This document shows positions 1-8,512 of a DNA stretch of 64,000 bases, piece by piece. The notes beneath the pieces are model-generated. The model was not told where the DNA came from, made no database searches, and worked only from the letters and a program-made list of their open reading frames with translations. The position numbers and the translations under genes are program-made. The stretch comes from Microlunatus lacustris (GTDB lineage Bacteria > Actinomycetota > Actinomycetes > Propionibacteriales > Propionibacteriaceae). Where the stretch lies: the NCBI GenBank assembly GCA_039527025.1, contig BAAAJN010000002.1, positions 356,746 through 420,745 on the forward strand, written 5' to 3'. The stretch's first letter is position 1, and every line of letters begins with the position of its first letter.

Positions 1-88
1 GCCGCCCGGCGGACGAGCCCGCGGACCGGTGCCGGGGCTGACGCGTCCTTCCAATCCGGCACCCTCTGACCGTACCGAGACTGGGCGC

Positions 89-598
89 ATGACCGACGCA
101 CCCGCACCCGGGGCCAGCACCCTGACCACCACCGTCAGCCCGGTCCCCGAGGGCTACACCAGCCTGACCCCCTTCCTCTGCGTGACCGACGCGAACGCGG
201 CCATCGACTTCTACCGCGACGTCTTCGGCGCGACCCTGGTCAGCCGGATGGACCTGCCGGGCGGCGGCGTCGCGCACGCCGAGCTCGACTTCGGCCAGGG
301 ACGGCTGCAGCTGGGCGACGCCATGCCGGACTTCGGTCTGGTGGCGCCGTCCGGGGAGGACCGGGTCAGCCAGTCGACCTGCCTCTACCTCGCCGACGTG
401 GACGCCGCCACCGCGCGGGCGGTCGAGCGCGGCGCGACGCTGCGGGAGGGACCCAGCACCTTCGTCACGGGCGACCGCTTCGCGTCGGTGCTGGACCCGT
501 TCGGCCACCGCTGGGCGATCATGACCCGGGTGGAGGACGTGCCGCTCGAGGAGCAGGAGCGACGGCTGGCCGAATGGGCGGAGACCGGCCTCAGCTGA
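89..598 (+). CDS. VOC-family (glyoxalase/bleomycin-resistance-like) protein
   Basis: A 169-residue protein with one vicinal-oxygen-chelate module. It opens with the typical pattern LTPFLCVTDANAAIDFYRD (about residues 26-44) and ends with the family's LDPFGHRW segment near residue 136. PhnB-like members of this fold bind a metal or small molecule, and their substrates cannot be read from sequence. A longer frame begins with GTG at 29, but its first 20 residues look non-coding, so ATG 89 is preferred. The gene converges on the deformylase gene with 36 bases between the stops. The exact function is unknown; the fold assignment is firm. Confidence 0.8.
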   Translation: MTDAPAPGASTLTTTVSPVPEGYTSLTPFLCVTDANAAIDFYRDVFGATLVSRMDLPGGGVAHAELDFGQGRLQLGDAMPDFGLVAPSGEDRVSQSTCLYLADVDAATARAVERGATLREGPSTFVTGDRFASVLDPFGHRWAIMTRVEDVPLEEQERRLAEWAETGLS

Positions 599-600
599 GG

Positions 601-631
601 GTCCGCGGGGGCCAGACCCCGAGCCCCGGAC
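601..631. terminator. Possible bidirectional terminator between VOC gene and def
   Basis: An imperfect GC-rich hairpin (GTCC and GGGG pairing with CCCC and GGAC, with a two-base bulge) lies in the 36-base gap between convergent stops. There is no clear T-run, so support is weak. Confidence 0.3.
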
Positions 632-634
632 GGG

Positions 635-1186
635 TCAGCGGTGGCTGGGCCGCAGCGGCGCGTGCGGGCTGAGCCGGATCTCGGGCACCACGCCGCCGCT
701 CCACTCCGCCGCCCGGATCGCGGCCTCGGCAGCCTCCCGGGTCGAGGGGTCGAGCCGGTCGACGAACAGGATGCCGTCGAGGTGGTCGGTCTCGTGCTGG
801 ATGATCACCGAGAGCCGACCGTTCCCCTCCACCCGCAGCGGCTCGCCGTGCATCGAGAAGCCGCTGGCCACCACCCGCAGCGCCCGGCGGCAGTCGAAGG
901 GCAGCCCGGGGATGGACAGGCAGCCCTCCGGGCCGAACTGCTCCTCGTCGCCGAGCACCTCGACCCGGGGGTTGACGACGTGGCCGACCTCGCCGTCCAC
1001 CACGTAGGTGAACACCCGCAGCCCCACGCCGATCTGGGGCGCGGCGATGCCGCCGCCGTTGGCGTCGAGCATGGTGTCGGTCAGGTCCCGGACCAGGGTC
1101 CGCAGCTCGGCGTCGAAGTCGACGACCGGGACCGCGGTCTGGCGCAGGACCTGGTCACCGAACAGGCGGATGGGGCGGATGGCCAT
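635..1186 (-). CDS. def: Peptide deformylase
   Basis: Removes the formyl group from the N-terminal methionine of new proteins in the cytoplasm. All three family motifs are present in 183 residues: GGGIAAPQIG (44-53), EGCLSIP with metal-binding Cys89, and QHETDHLDG with His131, Glu132 and His135. The start is ATG 1186, because a GAGGAG ribosome-binding site sits about 7 bases upstream and the protein then begins MAIRPIRLFGD as in other deformylases. The open frame runs on to 1612 only as an artefact. A winged-helix gene lies 101 bases upstream on the same strand, so the two could be co-transcribed. The Gly-to-Cys region is intact and activity is expected. Confidence 0.95.
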   Translation of the reverse strand: MAIRPIRLFGDQVLRQTAVPVVDFDAELRTLVRDLTDTMLDANGGGIAAPQIGVGLRVFTYVVDGEVGHVVNPRVEVLGDEEQFGPEGCLSIPGLPFDCRRALRVVASGFSMHGEPLRVEGNGRLSVIIQHETDHLDGILFVDRLDPSTREAAEAAIRAAEWSGGVVPEIRLSPHAPLRPSHR

Positions 1187-1287
1187 GGCGCTCCTCGGGA
1201 GTGGTCGGTCGACCGCGCCGGGCAGCACGGACGGACGGACGGGCGGCGGAAGGACGGGCCGCCGGCGGCGTCCACCCTGGCACACCG

Positions 1288-2466
1288 TCAGCCGGCCGAC
1301 CCCAGCAGCCGGGGCTGGATCCGCGCGGGGAACCGGACACTGAACCGGGTGTCGCCGATCACGGCCGCGAGGGCGGACAGCCGCTCGGCCAGCTCGTCGC
1401 GCCGGGACGCGGGCACCGGCTCGAAGTAGTGGGTGAGCAGCCGACCGTCCCGCGTCTGCGCCCAGGCCCCGACCACCCGGCCGTCCACCCACAGGGTGGG
1501 TCCCGCGTTCCCGTTGCGGTCGAACGCCTCGCCCGCGGCTGGCGGCAGGTACCAGGCCCGCTCCTTCCAGCCCATGGTCGTCGGGTCCAGACCAGGCAGG
1601 GCGGCGACCCACGGCTCAGGCTCGGGCCGGCCCCCGTCGCCGGCGGCGACCCAGCCCCGCCCCTCGTCGAGCTGGACGGGGACGGCGCCGCAGGCGGCCA
1701 GCGCCCGCGTGGTGGCGGTCTTCGTCCAGCCGGCCCACCACTGCAGGTCGACGCTGGTCACCGGCCCGAAGCGGCGCAGGTACGCCTGCGCCAGCGCGGC
1801 CTGGGCCTCCTCGACGTCGATCTCCCCCAGTCCGCCGGGCAGCCAGCTCGAGGCGATGGCGTAGCGGTAGGCGCCGTTCACCCAGCTGCCGGTGGGCGCG
1901 GCCCGCAGCACCTCACCGGCGAAGCCGAGGTTGAGCAGCACCCGGGTGTGCGCCGCCTGGGTCGGCAGCTGCTGCGTGGTCGAGGGCAGCACCAGTGGCC
2001 TCGTCAGCGCCGGCACCCGGCGGCCGACGTCGCGAGCGGTGCTCGGCCCGTGGGCCTCCAGGTCGGTGAGCACCAGGTTGCGGGCGCCGGCCAACCAGTC
2101 CTCCGGGTCGGCCACCCCCGAGGCCGCGAGCATGGCCAGCGTGCGGCGACGCTCCGGGGCGACGAGCAGCCGGGTCGCGGCGGCGTGCAGCACCCGGACC
2201 GTCGAGGGGGTGGCCACCCAGAGCGTGCGCCGCATGGCGTGGTGCCGGACCAGCGTGCGGTCCTCGTACAGGGCGGCGGCCACCGTCGCCGACGACGGCG
2301 TCCGCATCCGCACGGCCGCGGACAGGTGGACGGTGACGGGGTCCGAGGAGTGCAGCCCGACGAGGTCGTCGACCAGCGTCGGCAGGTCGTCGGTCCGCGT
2401 CCGCGGCAGCAACCGGTGCCGCACCGCTAGGCTCGCCCGCCGCTCCTCCGCCGTGATCACCCGCAC
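1288..2466 (-). CDS. Winged-helix DNA-binding domain protein (HTH_42/AlkZ-like family)
   Basis: A 392-residue protein of the HTH_42 (DUF1006) superfamily, recognised from the N-terminal LVGLHSSDPVTVHLSAAVR-type segment, a central FGPVTSVDLQWWAGWT region and a C-terminal DGRVVGAWAQTRDG element. Characterised relatives include AlkZ-type DNA glycosylases that unhook interstrand crosslinks, but most actinobacterial members are untested. No catalytic motif was confirmed here, so a DNA-repair role is only a possibility. Translation starts at GTG 2466. A TAGAGT box six bases upstream of this GTG suggests a leaderless transcript. The gene is followed by def. Confidence 0.75.
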   Translation of the reverse strand: MRVITAEERRASLAVRHRLLPRTRTDDLPTLVDDLVGLHSSDPVTVHLSAAVRMRTPSSATVAAALYEDRTLVRHHAMRRTLWVATPSTVRVLHAAATRLLVAPERRRTLAMLAASGVADPEDWLAGARNLVLTDLEAHGPSTARDVGRRVPALTRPLVLPSTTQQLPTQAAHTRVLLNLGFAGEVLRAAPTGSWVNGAYRYAIASSWLPGGLGEIDVEEAQAALAQAYLRRFGPVTSVDLQWWAGWTKTATTRALAACGAVPVQLDEGRGWVAAGDGGRPEPEPWVAALPGLDPTTMGWKERAWYLPPAAGEAFDRNGNAGPTLWVDGRVVGAWAQTRDGRLLTHYFEPVPASRRDELAERLSALAAVIGDTRFSVRFPARIQPRLLGSAG

Positions 2467-2472
2467 ACGCCG

Positions 2473-2478
2473 ACTCTA
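2473..2478 (-). promoter_or_regulatory. Putative -10 box, leaderless transcript of the winged-helix gene
   Basis: TAGAGT on the minus strand lies exactly six bases before GTG 2466. The spacing would put the transcription start at or beside the start codon. Confidence 0.45.
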
Positions 2479-2484
2479 GGAGGC

Positions 2485-2595
2485 GTGGTCAGGGTCGCCG
2501 TGCGCTGCTCAGCGCGGCGTCCACCGCGGCGACCGCGCTGGTGCAGGACCCTGCTGGCCTTCGCCGCCCTCTGCGGGCTGCTCGTCCTGCTCTGA
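2485..2595 (+). CDS. Possible 36-residue membrane microprotein
   Basis: An open frame GTG 2485 to TGA 2593-2595 encodes an Arg-rich N-terminus (RRPPRRPRWCR) followed by about 15 hydrophobic residues ending in LLVLL, the layout of a single-span membrane microprotein. An AGGAGG sequence lies directly before the first GTG, only one base away; a second in-frame GTG at 2500 has it 15 bases upstream. Neither spacing is ideal, and the AGGAGG partly overlaps the -10 box of the divergent winged-helix gene. The frame lies between the winged-helix gene and the convergent end of ilvD. This may be a chance frame in GC-rich DNA. Confidence 0.25.
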   Translation: MVRVAVRCSARRPPRRPRWCRTLLAFAALCGLLVLL

Positions 2596-2629
2596 CGGCG
2601 GCCTCTCGCCGTACTGCCGCCCGGGGTGC

Positions 2630-4357
2630 TCAGGAGCAGATGGCCCCGACGTTGGCCGACTGGACCAGCTTGGCGTACTTGGCCAGCACGCCCCGCCGGA
2701 CCGGCCGCGGCGTGGGCGTCCAGACGGACCGACGGCGCTCCAGCTCGACCTCGTCGACCTCGAGCTCGAGGGTGCCACCGGCCACGTCGAGGACGATCGG
2801 GTCGCCGTCCTCGACCAGGGCGATGGGACCGCCCTCGGTGGCCTCCGGAGCGATGTGGCCCACGCAGAGCCCAGTGGTGCCGCCGGAGAACCGGCCGTCG
2901 GTGATCAGCATGACGTCCTTGCCCAGGCCGGCGCCCTTGATCGCCCCGGTGATGGCCAGCATCTCGCGCATCCCCGGACCGCCCTTGGGGCCCTCGTAGC
3001 GGATGACCACCACGTCGCCCTTGCCGACGGTGCCGTCCTCCAGCGCGTCCATCGCGGCCCGCTCACCGTCGAAGACCCGGGCGGTGCCGCGCCAGACGTC
3101 GGTGTCGAAGCCGGCGCTCTTGACCACCGCACCCTCGGGGGCCAGCGACCCGCGCAGGATGGTGATGCCGCCGGTGGCGTGGATCGGGTTGCTGAGCGCG
3201 CGGACGATGGTGCCGTCGACGTCGGGCGGGGCGATGTCGGCCAGGTTCTCCGCCATCGTCTTGCCGGTCACGGTCAGGCAGTCCCCGTGCAGCAGACCGG
3301 CGTCCAGCAGGGCCTTCATCACCACCGGGACGCCGCCGACCCGGTCGACGTCGTTCATCACGTAGCGGCCGAACGGCTTCAGGTCGCCCAGGTGCGGGAC
3401 CTTCTTGCCGACCCGGACGAAGTCGTCCAGGGTCAGGTCGACCTCCGCCTCGGCCGCGATGGCCAGCAGGTGCAGCACCGCGTTGGTGGAGCCGCCGAAG
3501 GCCATGGTGACGGCGATGGCGTTCTCGAACGCCTCCTTGGTCATGATCTGCCGGGCGGTGATGCCGCGCCGCAGCAGCTCGACCACGGCCTCACCGCTCT
3601 GCCGGGCGTAGATGTCGCGGCGACGGGCCACCGCGGGCGGGGCGGCCGACCCGGGCAGCGACATGCCGAGCGCCTCGGCGGCGCTGGCCATGGTGTTGGC
3701 GGTGTACATGCCACCGCAGGCGCCCTCGCCAGGGCAGATGGCCTTCTCGATCTCGCTCACCTGCTCGCGGGTGATCAGCCCCTTCACGCACGCGCCGACC
3801 GCCTCGAAGGCGTCGATGATGGTGACGTCCTTGTCGCCCACCCGCCCGGGCATGATCGAGCCGGCGTAGAGGAACACCGAGGACAGGTCGAGCCGGGCGG
3901 CGGCCATCAGCATCCCGGGCAGCGACTTGTCGCAACCGGCCAGCAGCACCGAGCCGTCCAGCCGCTCGGCGCTCATCACGGTCTCCACCGAGTCGGCGAT
4001 CACCTCACGGCTGACCAGGGAGAAGTGCATGCCCTCGTGCCCCATGGAGATGCCGTCGGACACCGAGATGGTGCCGAACTCCAGCGGGAACCCACCGCCG
4101 GCGTGCACGCCGTCCTTGACGGCCTTGGCGAGCCGGTCGAGCGACAGGTTGCAAGGGGTGATCTCGTTCCAGCTGGAGGCGACGCCGACCTGCGGCTTCT
4201 CCCAGTCCTCGTCGCCCATGCCGACGGCTCGGAGCATCCCCCGCGAGGCGGTGGCCTCGAGGCCGTCGGTGACGACCCGGGAGCGCGGCTTGATGTCGAC
4301 GCCGTCGGTGGCGGTGCTCGGGGCTGCGGTGTCCGGGGTCGTCGTGTCGGCGGTCAT
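2630..4357 (-). CDS. ilvD: Dihydroxy-acid dehydratase
   Basis: Catalyses the third common step of valine and isoleucine synthesis (dihydroxy acid to 2-oxo acid) with an iron-sulfur cluster. At 575 residues it has the family length and motifs: the cysteines in ITPCNLS, AGCDKSLPG and GACGGMYTANTM, and the C-terminal DGRFSGGTTG segment. The first 22 or so residues are a Thr/Ala-rich extension before the conserved DIKPRSRVVTDGLEA start. It stands alone, not beside ilvB, ilvN or ilvC. Start ATG 4357 has TAGCGT six bases upstream and no Shine-Dalgarno sequence, so leaderless expression is likely. Confidence 0.97.
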   Translation of the reverse strand: MTADTTTPDTAAPSTATDGVDIKPRSRVVTDGLEATASRGMLRAVGMGDEDWEKPQVGVASSWNEITPCNLSLDRLAKAVKDGVHAGGGFPLEFGTISVSDGISMGHEGMHFSLVSREVIADSVETVMSAERLDGSVLLAGCDKSLPGMLMAAARLDLSSVFLYAGSIMPGRVGDKDVTIIDAFEAVGACVKGLITREQVSEIEKAICPGEGACGGMYTANTMASAAEALGMSLPGSAAPPAVARRRDIYARQSGEAVVELLRRGITARQIMTKEAFENAIAVTMAFGGSTNAVLHLLAIAAEAEVDLTLDDFVRVGKKVPHLGDLKPFGRYVMNDVDRVGGVPVVMKALLDAGLLHGDCLTVTGKTMAENLADIAPPDVDGTIVRALSNPIHATGGITILRGSLAPEGAVVKSAGFDTDVWRGTARVFDGERAAMDALEDGTVGKGDVVVIRYEGPKGGPGMREMLAITGAIKGAGLGKDVMLITDGRFSGGTTGLCVGHIAPEATEGGPIALVEDGDPIVLDVAGGTLELEVDEVELERRRSVWTPTPRPVRRGVLAKYAKLVQSANVGAICS

Positions 4358-4363
4358 GGCGTC

Positions 4364-4369
4364 ACGCTA
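4364..4369 (-). promoter_or_regulatory. Putative -10 box, leaderless ilvD transcript
   Basis: TAGCGT on the minus strand, six bases before the ilvD ATG at 4357. Confidence 0.5.
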
Positions 4370-4427
4370 GCCCCCGCCGCCGACAGCCGCTGTCGCGATC
4401 CGCAGTCCGGAACCGGTCGGCACCCGC

Positions 4428-5633
4428 TCAGCGGGCGACGGGAACGGCGGCGGCCCGGACGGCACGAGCCTGCACGACCAGCTGCCAGGCCAGCCCGGCG
4501 ACGAGCACCACCCCGAGCACCGGGCCGAGGTTGGCGACCAGCTGCTGGAGGGCGTCGAAGGTCCGCTCCCGGCCGCCGCCGTAGGGCAGCACGGCCAGCG
4601 GCAGGCAGGCGCACACCCACAGCACCCAGGCGCCGGCCAGCAACCGCGCCCAGCGCGGGATGCCGGACCGGACCACGGCCACCGCCATCGGCAGGATCCA
4701 GACGTAGTGGTGGGTCCAGGACAGCGGCGAGGCCAGGCACGTGCACAGCCCGACCAGGGCGACGGCGAAGACCTGCTCGCCGCGGCGCCACCAGTGCGCG
4801 GCCACCAGGGTGCCCAGCAGGGCGACGGTGCCGGCGACGGCCAGCCCCAGCAGGGTCGTCGTCCGGGAGGTGTCGCCGAGCCGGAAGAACACCCCGAGCA
4901 GCGACTGGTTGCCGCTGTAGAGGGGCGAGGCGGTGCGGGTGTCGCCGCCGGACAGCCCGAGGAAGAACTCGAGCGTCTCGGAGAACAGCAGCACCGCGCC
5001 GATCCCGGTGAACACGACGAAGCTGACGAACCCGGTCACCGCCACCCGGCGCCGGCCGGCCAGGAACGCGAACACCACGAAGAGCATCGGCGTCAGCTTG
5101 ATGGCTGCCGCCAACCCGATCAGGGTGCCCTGCGGGAGGCGCCGGCGCTCCCCCGGCCGGTCCGGCAGCAGGTCCGCCACGACCAGCGCCATCAGCAGGG
5201 TGTTGACCTGCCCGTAGCCGAGCGTGGTCCGGATCGGCTCCACGGCCAGCACCACCGCCACCCCGAGCAGCCCGAGCACCCAGCCGCGCCGCACCCGGCA
5301 GCGCCGCAGCACCGACTGCTGCGCCCCGACCAGGGCCAGCGTCCAGACGACCTGCCAGAACACGTAGGGCCCGAAGGCCAGCGGCACCATCAGCACCGCG
5401 GCGATGGGCGGGTAGATGAAGTACAGGTTCCAGAAGGGCGTGGTGGTGGCGAAGATGTCGCGCCCGGCCAGCATGTCCTTGACGGCGTAGACGTAGACCT
5501 GCAGGTCGATCGTCGACGGCTCCCACGGCCACGCCTTGCCGTAGGAGATGACCCAGGGCAGGAGCAGCAGCGCGACGACGAACGCGGGCAGGACCTCGAC
5601 CGCCAGCAGGGCCGCCCGACGCCCCCGGCTCAC
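4428..5633 (-). CDS. GT87-family polyprenol-phosphate-mannose-type glycosyltransferase (DUF2029)
   Basis: A 401-residue polytopic membrane protein with about ten hydrophobic segments and the GT87 signatures: the first loop STIDLQVYVYAVKDMLAGRD with the acidic residue expected for catalysis, then FWNLYFIYPPIAAVLM, and later LYSGNQSLLGVFFRLG. Family members such as the mycobacterial alpha-1,2-mannosyltransferases add mannose from polyprenyl-phosphate-mannose to lipoglycans outside the membrane. It is the last gene of a four-gene run (hisF, dehydrogenase, HIT, GT87). Its GTG start overlaps the HIT stop as GTGA. The acceptor substrate is unknown. Confidence 0.85.
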   Translation of the reverse strand: MSRGRRAALLAVEVLPAFVVALLLLPWVISYGKAWPWEPSTIDLQVYVYAVKDMLAGRDIFATTTPFWNLYFIYPPIAAVLMVPLAFGPYVFWQVVWTLALVGAQQSVLRRCRVRRGWVLGLLGVAVVLAVEPIRTTLGYGQVNTLLMALVVADLLPDRPGERRRLPQGTLIGLAAAIKLTPMLFVVFAFLAGRRRVAVTGFVSFVVFTGIGAVLLFSETLEFFLGLSGGDTRTASPLYSGNQSLLGVFFRLGDTSRTTTLLGLAVAGTVALLGTLVAAHWWRRGEQVFAVALVGLCTCLASPLSWTHHYVWILPMAVAVVRSGIPRWARLLAGAWVLWVCACLPLAVLPYGGGRERTFDALQQLVANLGPVLGVVLVAGLAWQLVVQARAVRAAAVPVAR

Positions 5634-6040
5634 CGTCGCCCGGTCAGGGAGGCGTGCACGGCGTCGAGGTCGGCCTCCGACGACGGCGCGCGGGCCCCCA
5701 GCAGGTGGGCCAGTCCAGGGGACTGGGCGTAGCGGGGCAGCAGGTGGACGTGCAGGTGGAACACCTCCTGGCCGGCGGCCGCGCCGGCGGAGGACACCAC
5801 GTTGAGCCCGTCGGCGTCCAGCCGGTCCACGAGCAGCCGGGCCGTGGCGTCCACGCAGGCCCCGATCTCGGCCATCGCCGGCTCCCCGTCCAGGAGGCTG
5901 GCCACGTGCCGGCGGGGCACCACCAGGGTGTGCCCCCGGTGCAGCGGGGCCAGGTCCAGGAAGGCCACCGCGTGCTCGTCCTCGTGCACCCGCCGCGACG
6001 GGACCTCCCCCGCCACGATCGCGCAGAAGACGCAGCTCAC
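5630..6040 (-). CDS. HIT-family nucleotide hydrolase/transferase
   Basis: A 136-residue histidine-triad protein. The catalytic HLHVHLLPR motif places the triad at His95, His97 and His99, and an N-terminal CVFC pair (Cys3, Cys6) is typical of the bacterial HinT/Hit group that hydrolyses AMP-lysine-like phosphoramidates or dinucleotides. Start GTG 6040 overlaps the upstream dehydrogenase stop by four bases, and its own stop overlaps the GT87 start. These overlaps indicate translational coupling in the hisF-led operon. The physiological substrate is unknown. Confidence 0.9.
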   Translation of the reverse strand: MSCVFCAIVAGEVPSRRVHEDEHAVAFLDLAPLHRGHTLVVPRRHVASLLDGEPAMAEIGACVDATARLLVDRLDADGLNVVSSAGAAAGQEVFHLHVHLLPRYAQSPGLAHLLGARAPSSEADLDAVHASLTGRR

Positions 6041-6993
6041 GCCGAGCCGCCGGTGGTGATCACGTTCTCCAGCGGCTCACCGGCCGCGAACCGGCGCAGC
6101 TGGGCGGCGATCAGCCGGTCCGAGCGCGGCCAGAAGGCCGAGCTCGCCCCGCCGACGTGCGGGGCGATGACCACGCCCGGGATCGACCACAGCGGGTGGT
6201 CCTGCGGCAGCGGCTCGGGCTCGGTGACGTCGAGGGCGGCCCGGATCCGGCCGCTGGAGGTCTCCGCGACCAGCGCGTCGGTGTCCACCAGCTTGCCGCG
6301 CGCGACGTTGACCAGCAGGGCGCCGTCGGGCAGCAGGGCGAGCTCGGCGGCGCCGAGCAGCCCCTCGGTCTGCGGGGTGTGCGGAGCGATCACGAAGACG
6401 ACCTCGGCCTGGGGCAGCACCGCGTGCAGGTCGTCGATGGCCCGGACCTCGGGCTCGCCGTTCCGGGCCCGGCGGGCCAGCCGGGTCACCGACCCGACCT
6501 CGAAGCCGCGCAGCCGGGCGTCGATCGCCTCGCCGATGTGGCCGTACCCGATGATCAGCACGTGCTTGTCGGCCAGCGCCGTGCCGAACCGGGGCTTCCA
6601 GGTGCCGGTGGCCTGCTGCCGGGCGTAGACGTCGAGGTGACGTCCGCTGGCCAGCGCCAGGGCCAGCGCCAGCTCCGCGGTGCTGGCGTCGTGCACGCCG
6701 GCGGCGTTGCAGAGCTGGACACCGTCGGGGATCTTCGGCACGTAGTTCTCGACGCCGGCGCTGAGGGACTGCACGACCTGGAGGCTGGTCATCTCCTCGA
6801 CGCGACGCAGCACCTCGGGGCCCTTGAGGTAGGGCACGACGAGGAACTCGACGTCGGCGATCGCGTCGGGCCAGGAGCCGTCGTCGAGGAAGCACTCGAC
6901 GTGGACGCCGTCCGGTAGGCCGCCGGTGCGGGCCTCGGCTTCGGCGAGGTCGGCGTAGGGCAACCAGGCCACGCGGGGCTTTGAGGGGGACAC
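6037..6993 (-). CDS. D-isomer-specific 2-hydroxyacid dehydrogenase
   Basis: A 318-residue NAD(P)-dependent oxidoreductase. The dinucleotide motif GYGHIG lies at about 149-154, followed by the catalytic set: Arg232 in NVARGKLVDTD, Glu near 258 in LDVTEPEPL and His279 in IAPHVGG. The family reduces 2-oxo acids or oxidises D-2-hydroxy acids; the substrate here cannot be named. Start GTG 6993 is chosen over the longer frame (to 7083) because AGGAG lies about 8 bases upstream and the family N-terminus begins shortly after. It lies 13 bases downstream of hisF. Confidence 0.88.
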   Translation of the reverse strand: MSPSKPRVAWLPYADLAEAEARTGGLPDGVHVECFLDDGSWPDAIADVEFLVVPYLKGPEVLRRVEEMTSLQVVQSLSAGVENYVPKIPDGVQLCNAAGVHDASTAELALALALASGRHLDVYARQQATGTWKPRFGTALADKHVLIIGYGHIGEAIDARLRGFEVGSVTRLARRARNGEPEVRAIDDLHAVLPQAEVVFVIAPHTPQTEGLLGAAELALLPDGALLVNVARGKLVDTDALVAETSSGRIRAALDVTEPEPLPQDHPLWSIPGVVIAPHVGGASSAFWPRSDRLIAAQLRRFAAGEPLENVITTGGSA

Positions 6994-7006
6994 GACCAGC
7001 TCCTGT

Positions 7007-7780
7007 TCACGCGGCCCCGAGACGCACCGGGTAGCCGGCGTCCCGGATCGCCTGCTTGACCTCCGAGAGGCGCACGGTACCAAAGTGGAAGACGGTGGCG
7101 GCGAGCACCGCGTCGGCGCCGGCGGCCACCGCGGGCGGGAAGTGCTCGGCGCGTCCGGCGCCCCCGGAGGCGATCAGCGGCACGTCGACGGCGGCGCGGA
7201 CCGCGCGGATCATCTCCAGGTCGAAGCCGTCGGTGGTGCCGTCGGCGTCGATCGAGTTGAGCAGGATCTCCCCCACCCCGAGCTCCGCGGCCCGGGCCGA
7301 CCAGTCCACGGCGTCCACCCCCGCCGCCTGCCGGCCGCCGTGCGTGGTGACCTCGAAGCCCGACGGGGTGGCGGTCGAGCGGCGGGCGTCGACGGAGAGG
7401 ACGAGCACCTGGTTGCCGAAGCGCTGGGTGATCTCGGTGATCACCTCGGGGCGGCGCATGGCCGCGGTGTTGATGCTGACCTTGTCCGCCCCGGCGCGCA
7501 GCAGCGCGTCCACGTCGGCCACCGAGCCGATGCCGCCCCCCACGGTCAGCGGGATGAGCACGGTCTCGGCGGTGCGGCGCACCACCTCGAGGGTCGTCCG
7601 CCGCCCTTCGACAGAGGCGGAGACGTCGAGGAAGGTCAGCTCGTCGGCCCCCTCGTGCCCGTACGCCGAGCCGAGCTCCACCGGGTCGCCGGCGTCGCGG
7701 AGGTCCACGAAGTTGACGCCCTTGACCACCCGGCCCTCGTGGACGTCGAGACAGGGGATGACCCGGACGGCGACCGACAT
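7007..7780 (-). CDS. hisF: Imidazole glycerol phosphate synthase, cyclase subunit
   Basis: Forms imidazole glycerol phosphate and AICAR from PRFAR and ammonia supplied by HisH, in histidine biosynthesis and purine recycling. The 257-residue TIM barrel has catalytic Asp12 (VIPCLDV) and Asp131 (LSVDARRS), and phosphate-binding glycines in LTVGGGIGS and LIASGGAG. No other his gene is next to it; it heads an operon with a dehydrogenase, a HIT protein and a GT87 protein. ATG 7780 has TAGGCT seven bases upstream, suggesting a leaderless message. Confidence 0.97.
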   Translation of the reverse strand: MSVAVRVIPCLDVHEGRVVKGVNFVDLRDAGDPVELGSAYGHEGADELTFLDVSASVEGRRTTLEVVRRTAETVLIPLTVGGGIGSVADVDALLRAGADKVSINTAAMRRPEVITEITQRFGNQVLVLSVDARRSTATPSGFEVTTHGGRQAAGVDAVDWSARAAELGVGEILLNSIDADGTTDGFDLEMIRAVRAAVDVPLIASGGAGRAEHFPPAVAAGADAVLAATVFHFGTVRLSEVKQAIRDAGYPVRLGAA

Positions 7781-7787
7781 GGCGCCC

Positions 7788-7793
7788 AGCCTA
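7788..7793 (-). promoter_or_regulatory. Putative -10 box, leaderless hisF operon transcript
   Basis: TAGGCT on the minus strand, seven bases before ATG 7780, so the start codon would be the first transcribed codon. Confidence 0.5.
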
Positions 7794-7903
7794 GGGCGGC
7801 ACGCCGCTCCTCCCGACGGCGTTCCGCCGCCGCCCAGGGGAGCGCGGACTGGCGATGAGGACCTGCGCCCCGCGCCCGGGCGGGGCCGCCTCCCCGGACG
7901 GGG

Positions 7904-8500
7904 TCAGTCCTCCGTGCCCACGGACCGTTGGTGGGCCCGTTCGCCGTCGGCGTCGAAGATGGTCAACAGCTCCACCGGCTCCCCGACGGTGCCGATCGAG
8001 TGCGGGGTCGTCGTGGCGAACTCGGCCGCCTGACCGGCCTCGACGACGATCTTGCGCTCGCCGAGGTGGAGCAGTGCTGTCCCGGACAGCACCGTGAACC
8101 ACTCCCGGCCCGGGTGCACGGCCAGGTGTCCCGGGCCGCGACGGCGACGGCTGGTGATGCGCATCTTCGCCACCATCGACCCACCGGGCTGCGGCGAGCC
8201 ACGGGACAGCAGCCAGGTGGTGAGGCCCGGCTCACGGTGGGGCACGGGACGGATCACCACGTCCTCGTCCTGCTCGGACTCGACCAGGTGGTCGATGGTG
8301 GTGCCCAGGGCCCGGGCCAGCGGCACCAGCTGCTGCAGCCCGATGCTGCGCTGCCCGGTCTCGATCCGGCTCAGCGTCGACGGGCTCAGGTGGCACCGGG
8401 CTGCCAGCGCGTCCAGGCTCCAGCCCCGGGCCTGCCGGAGCCCGCGGATCCGTCGGCGCACCACGTCGGAGAGATCGGCTTCGGGTTCGTCGAGGGGCAC
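7904..8500 (-). CDS. XRE-cupin transcriptional regulator
   Basis: A 198-residue regulator with an N-terminal helix-turn-helix (about 12-67, including LAARCHLSPSTLSRIETG) and a C-terminal cupin barrel (about 100-190) with HPGREWFTVLSG and a later GTVGEPVELLTIFDADG strand. The cupin of such proteins binds a small effector. Start GTG 8500 lacks a strong ribosome-binding site. The gene is divergent from a 59-residue ORF with a 71-base gap containing palindromic CTTGC/GCAAG elements, suggesting autoregulation and control of the small gene. The effector is unknown. Confidence 0.88.
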   Translation of the reverse strand: MPLDEPEADLSDVVRRRIRGLRQARGWSLDALAARCHLSPSTLSRIETGQRSIGLQQLVPLARALGTTIDHLVESEQDEDVVIRPVPHREPGLTTWLLSRGSPQPGGSMVAKMRITSRRRRGPGHLAVHPGREWFTVLSGTALLHLGERKIVVEAGQAAEFATTTPHSIGTVGEPVELLTIFDADGERAHQRSVGTED

Positions 8501-8512
8501 GAGCTGACCCTA

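Noticed and set aside
2855..5011. 718-residue plus-strand open frame opposite ilvD
   Set aside because: Its sequence is His/Gln/Gly-rich shadow of ilvD's codon pattern, with no family motif; ilvD on the minus strand is certain.
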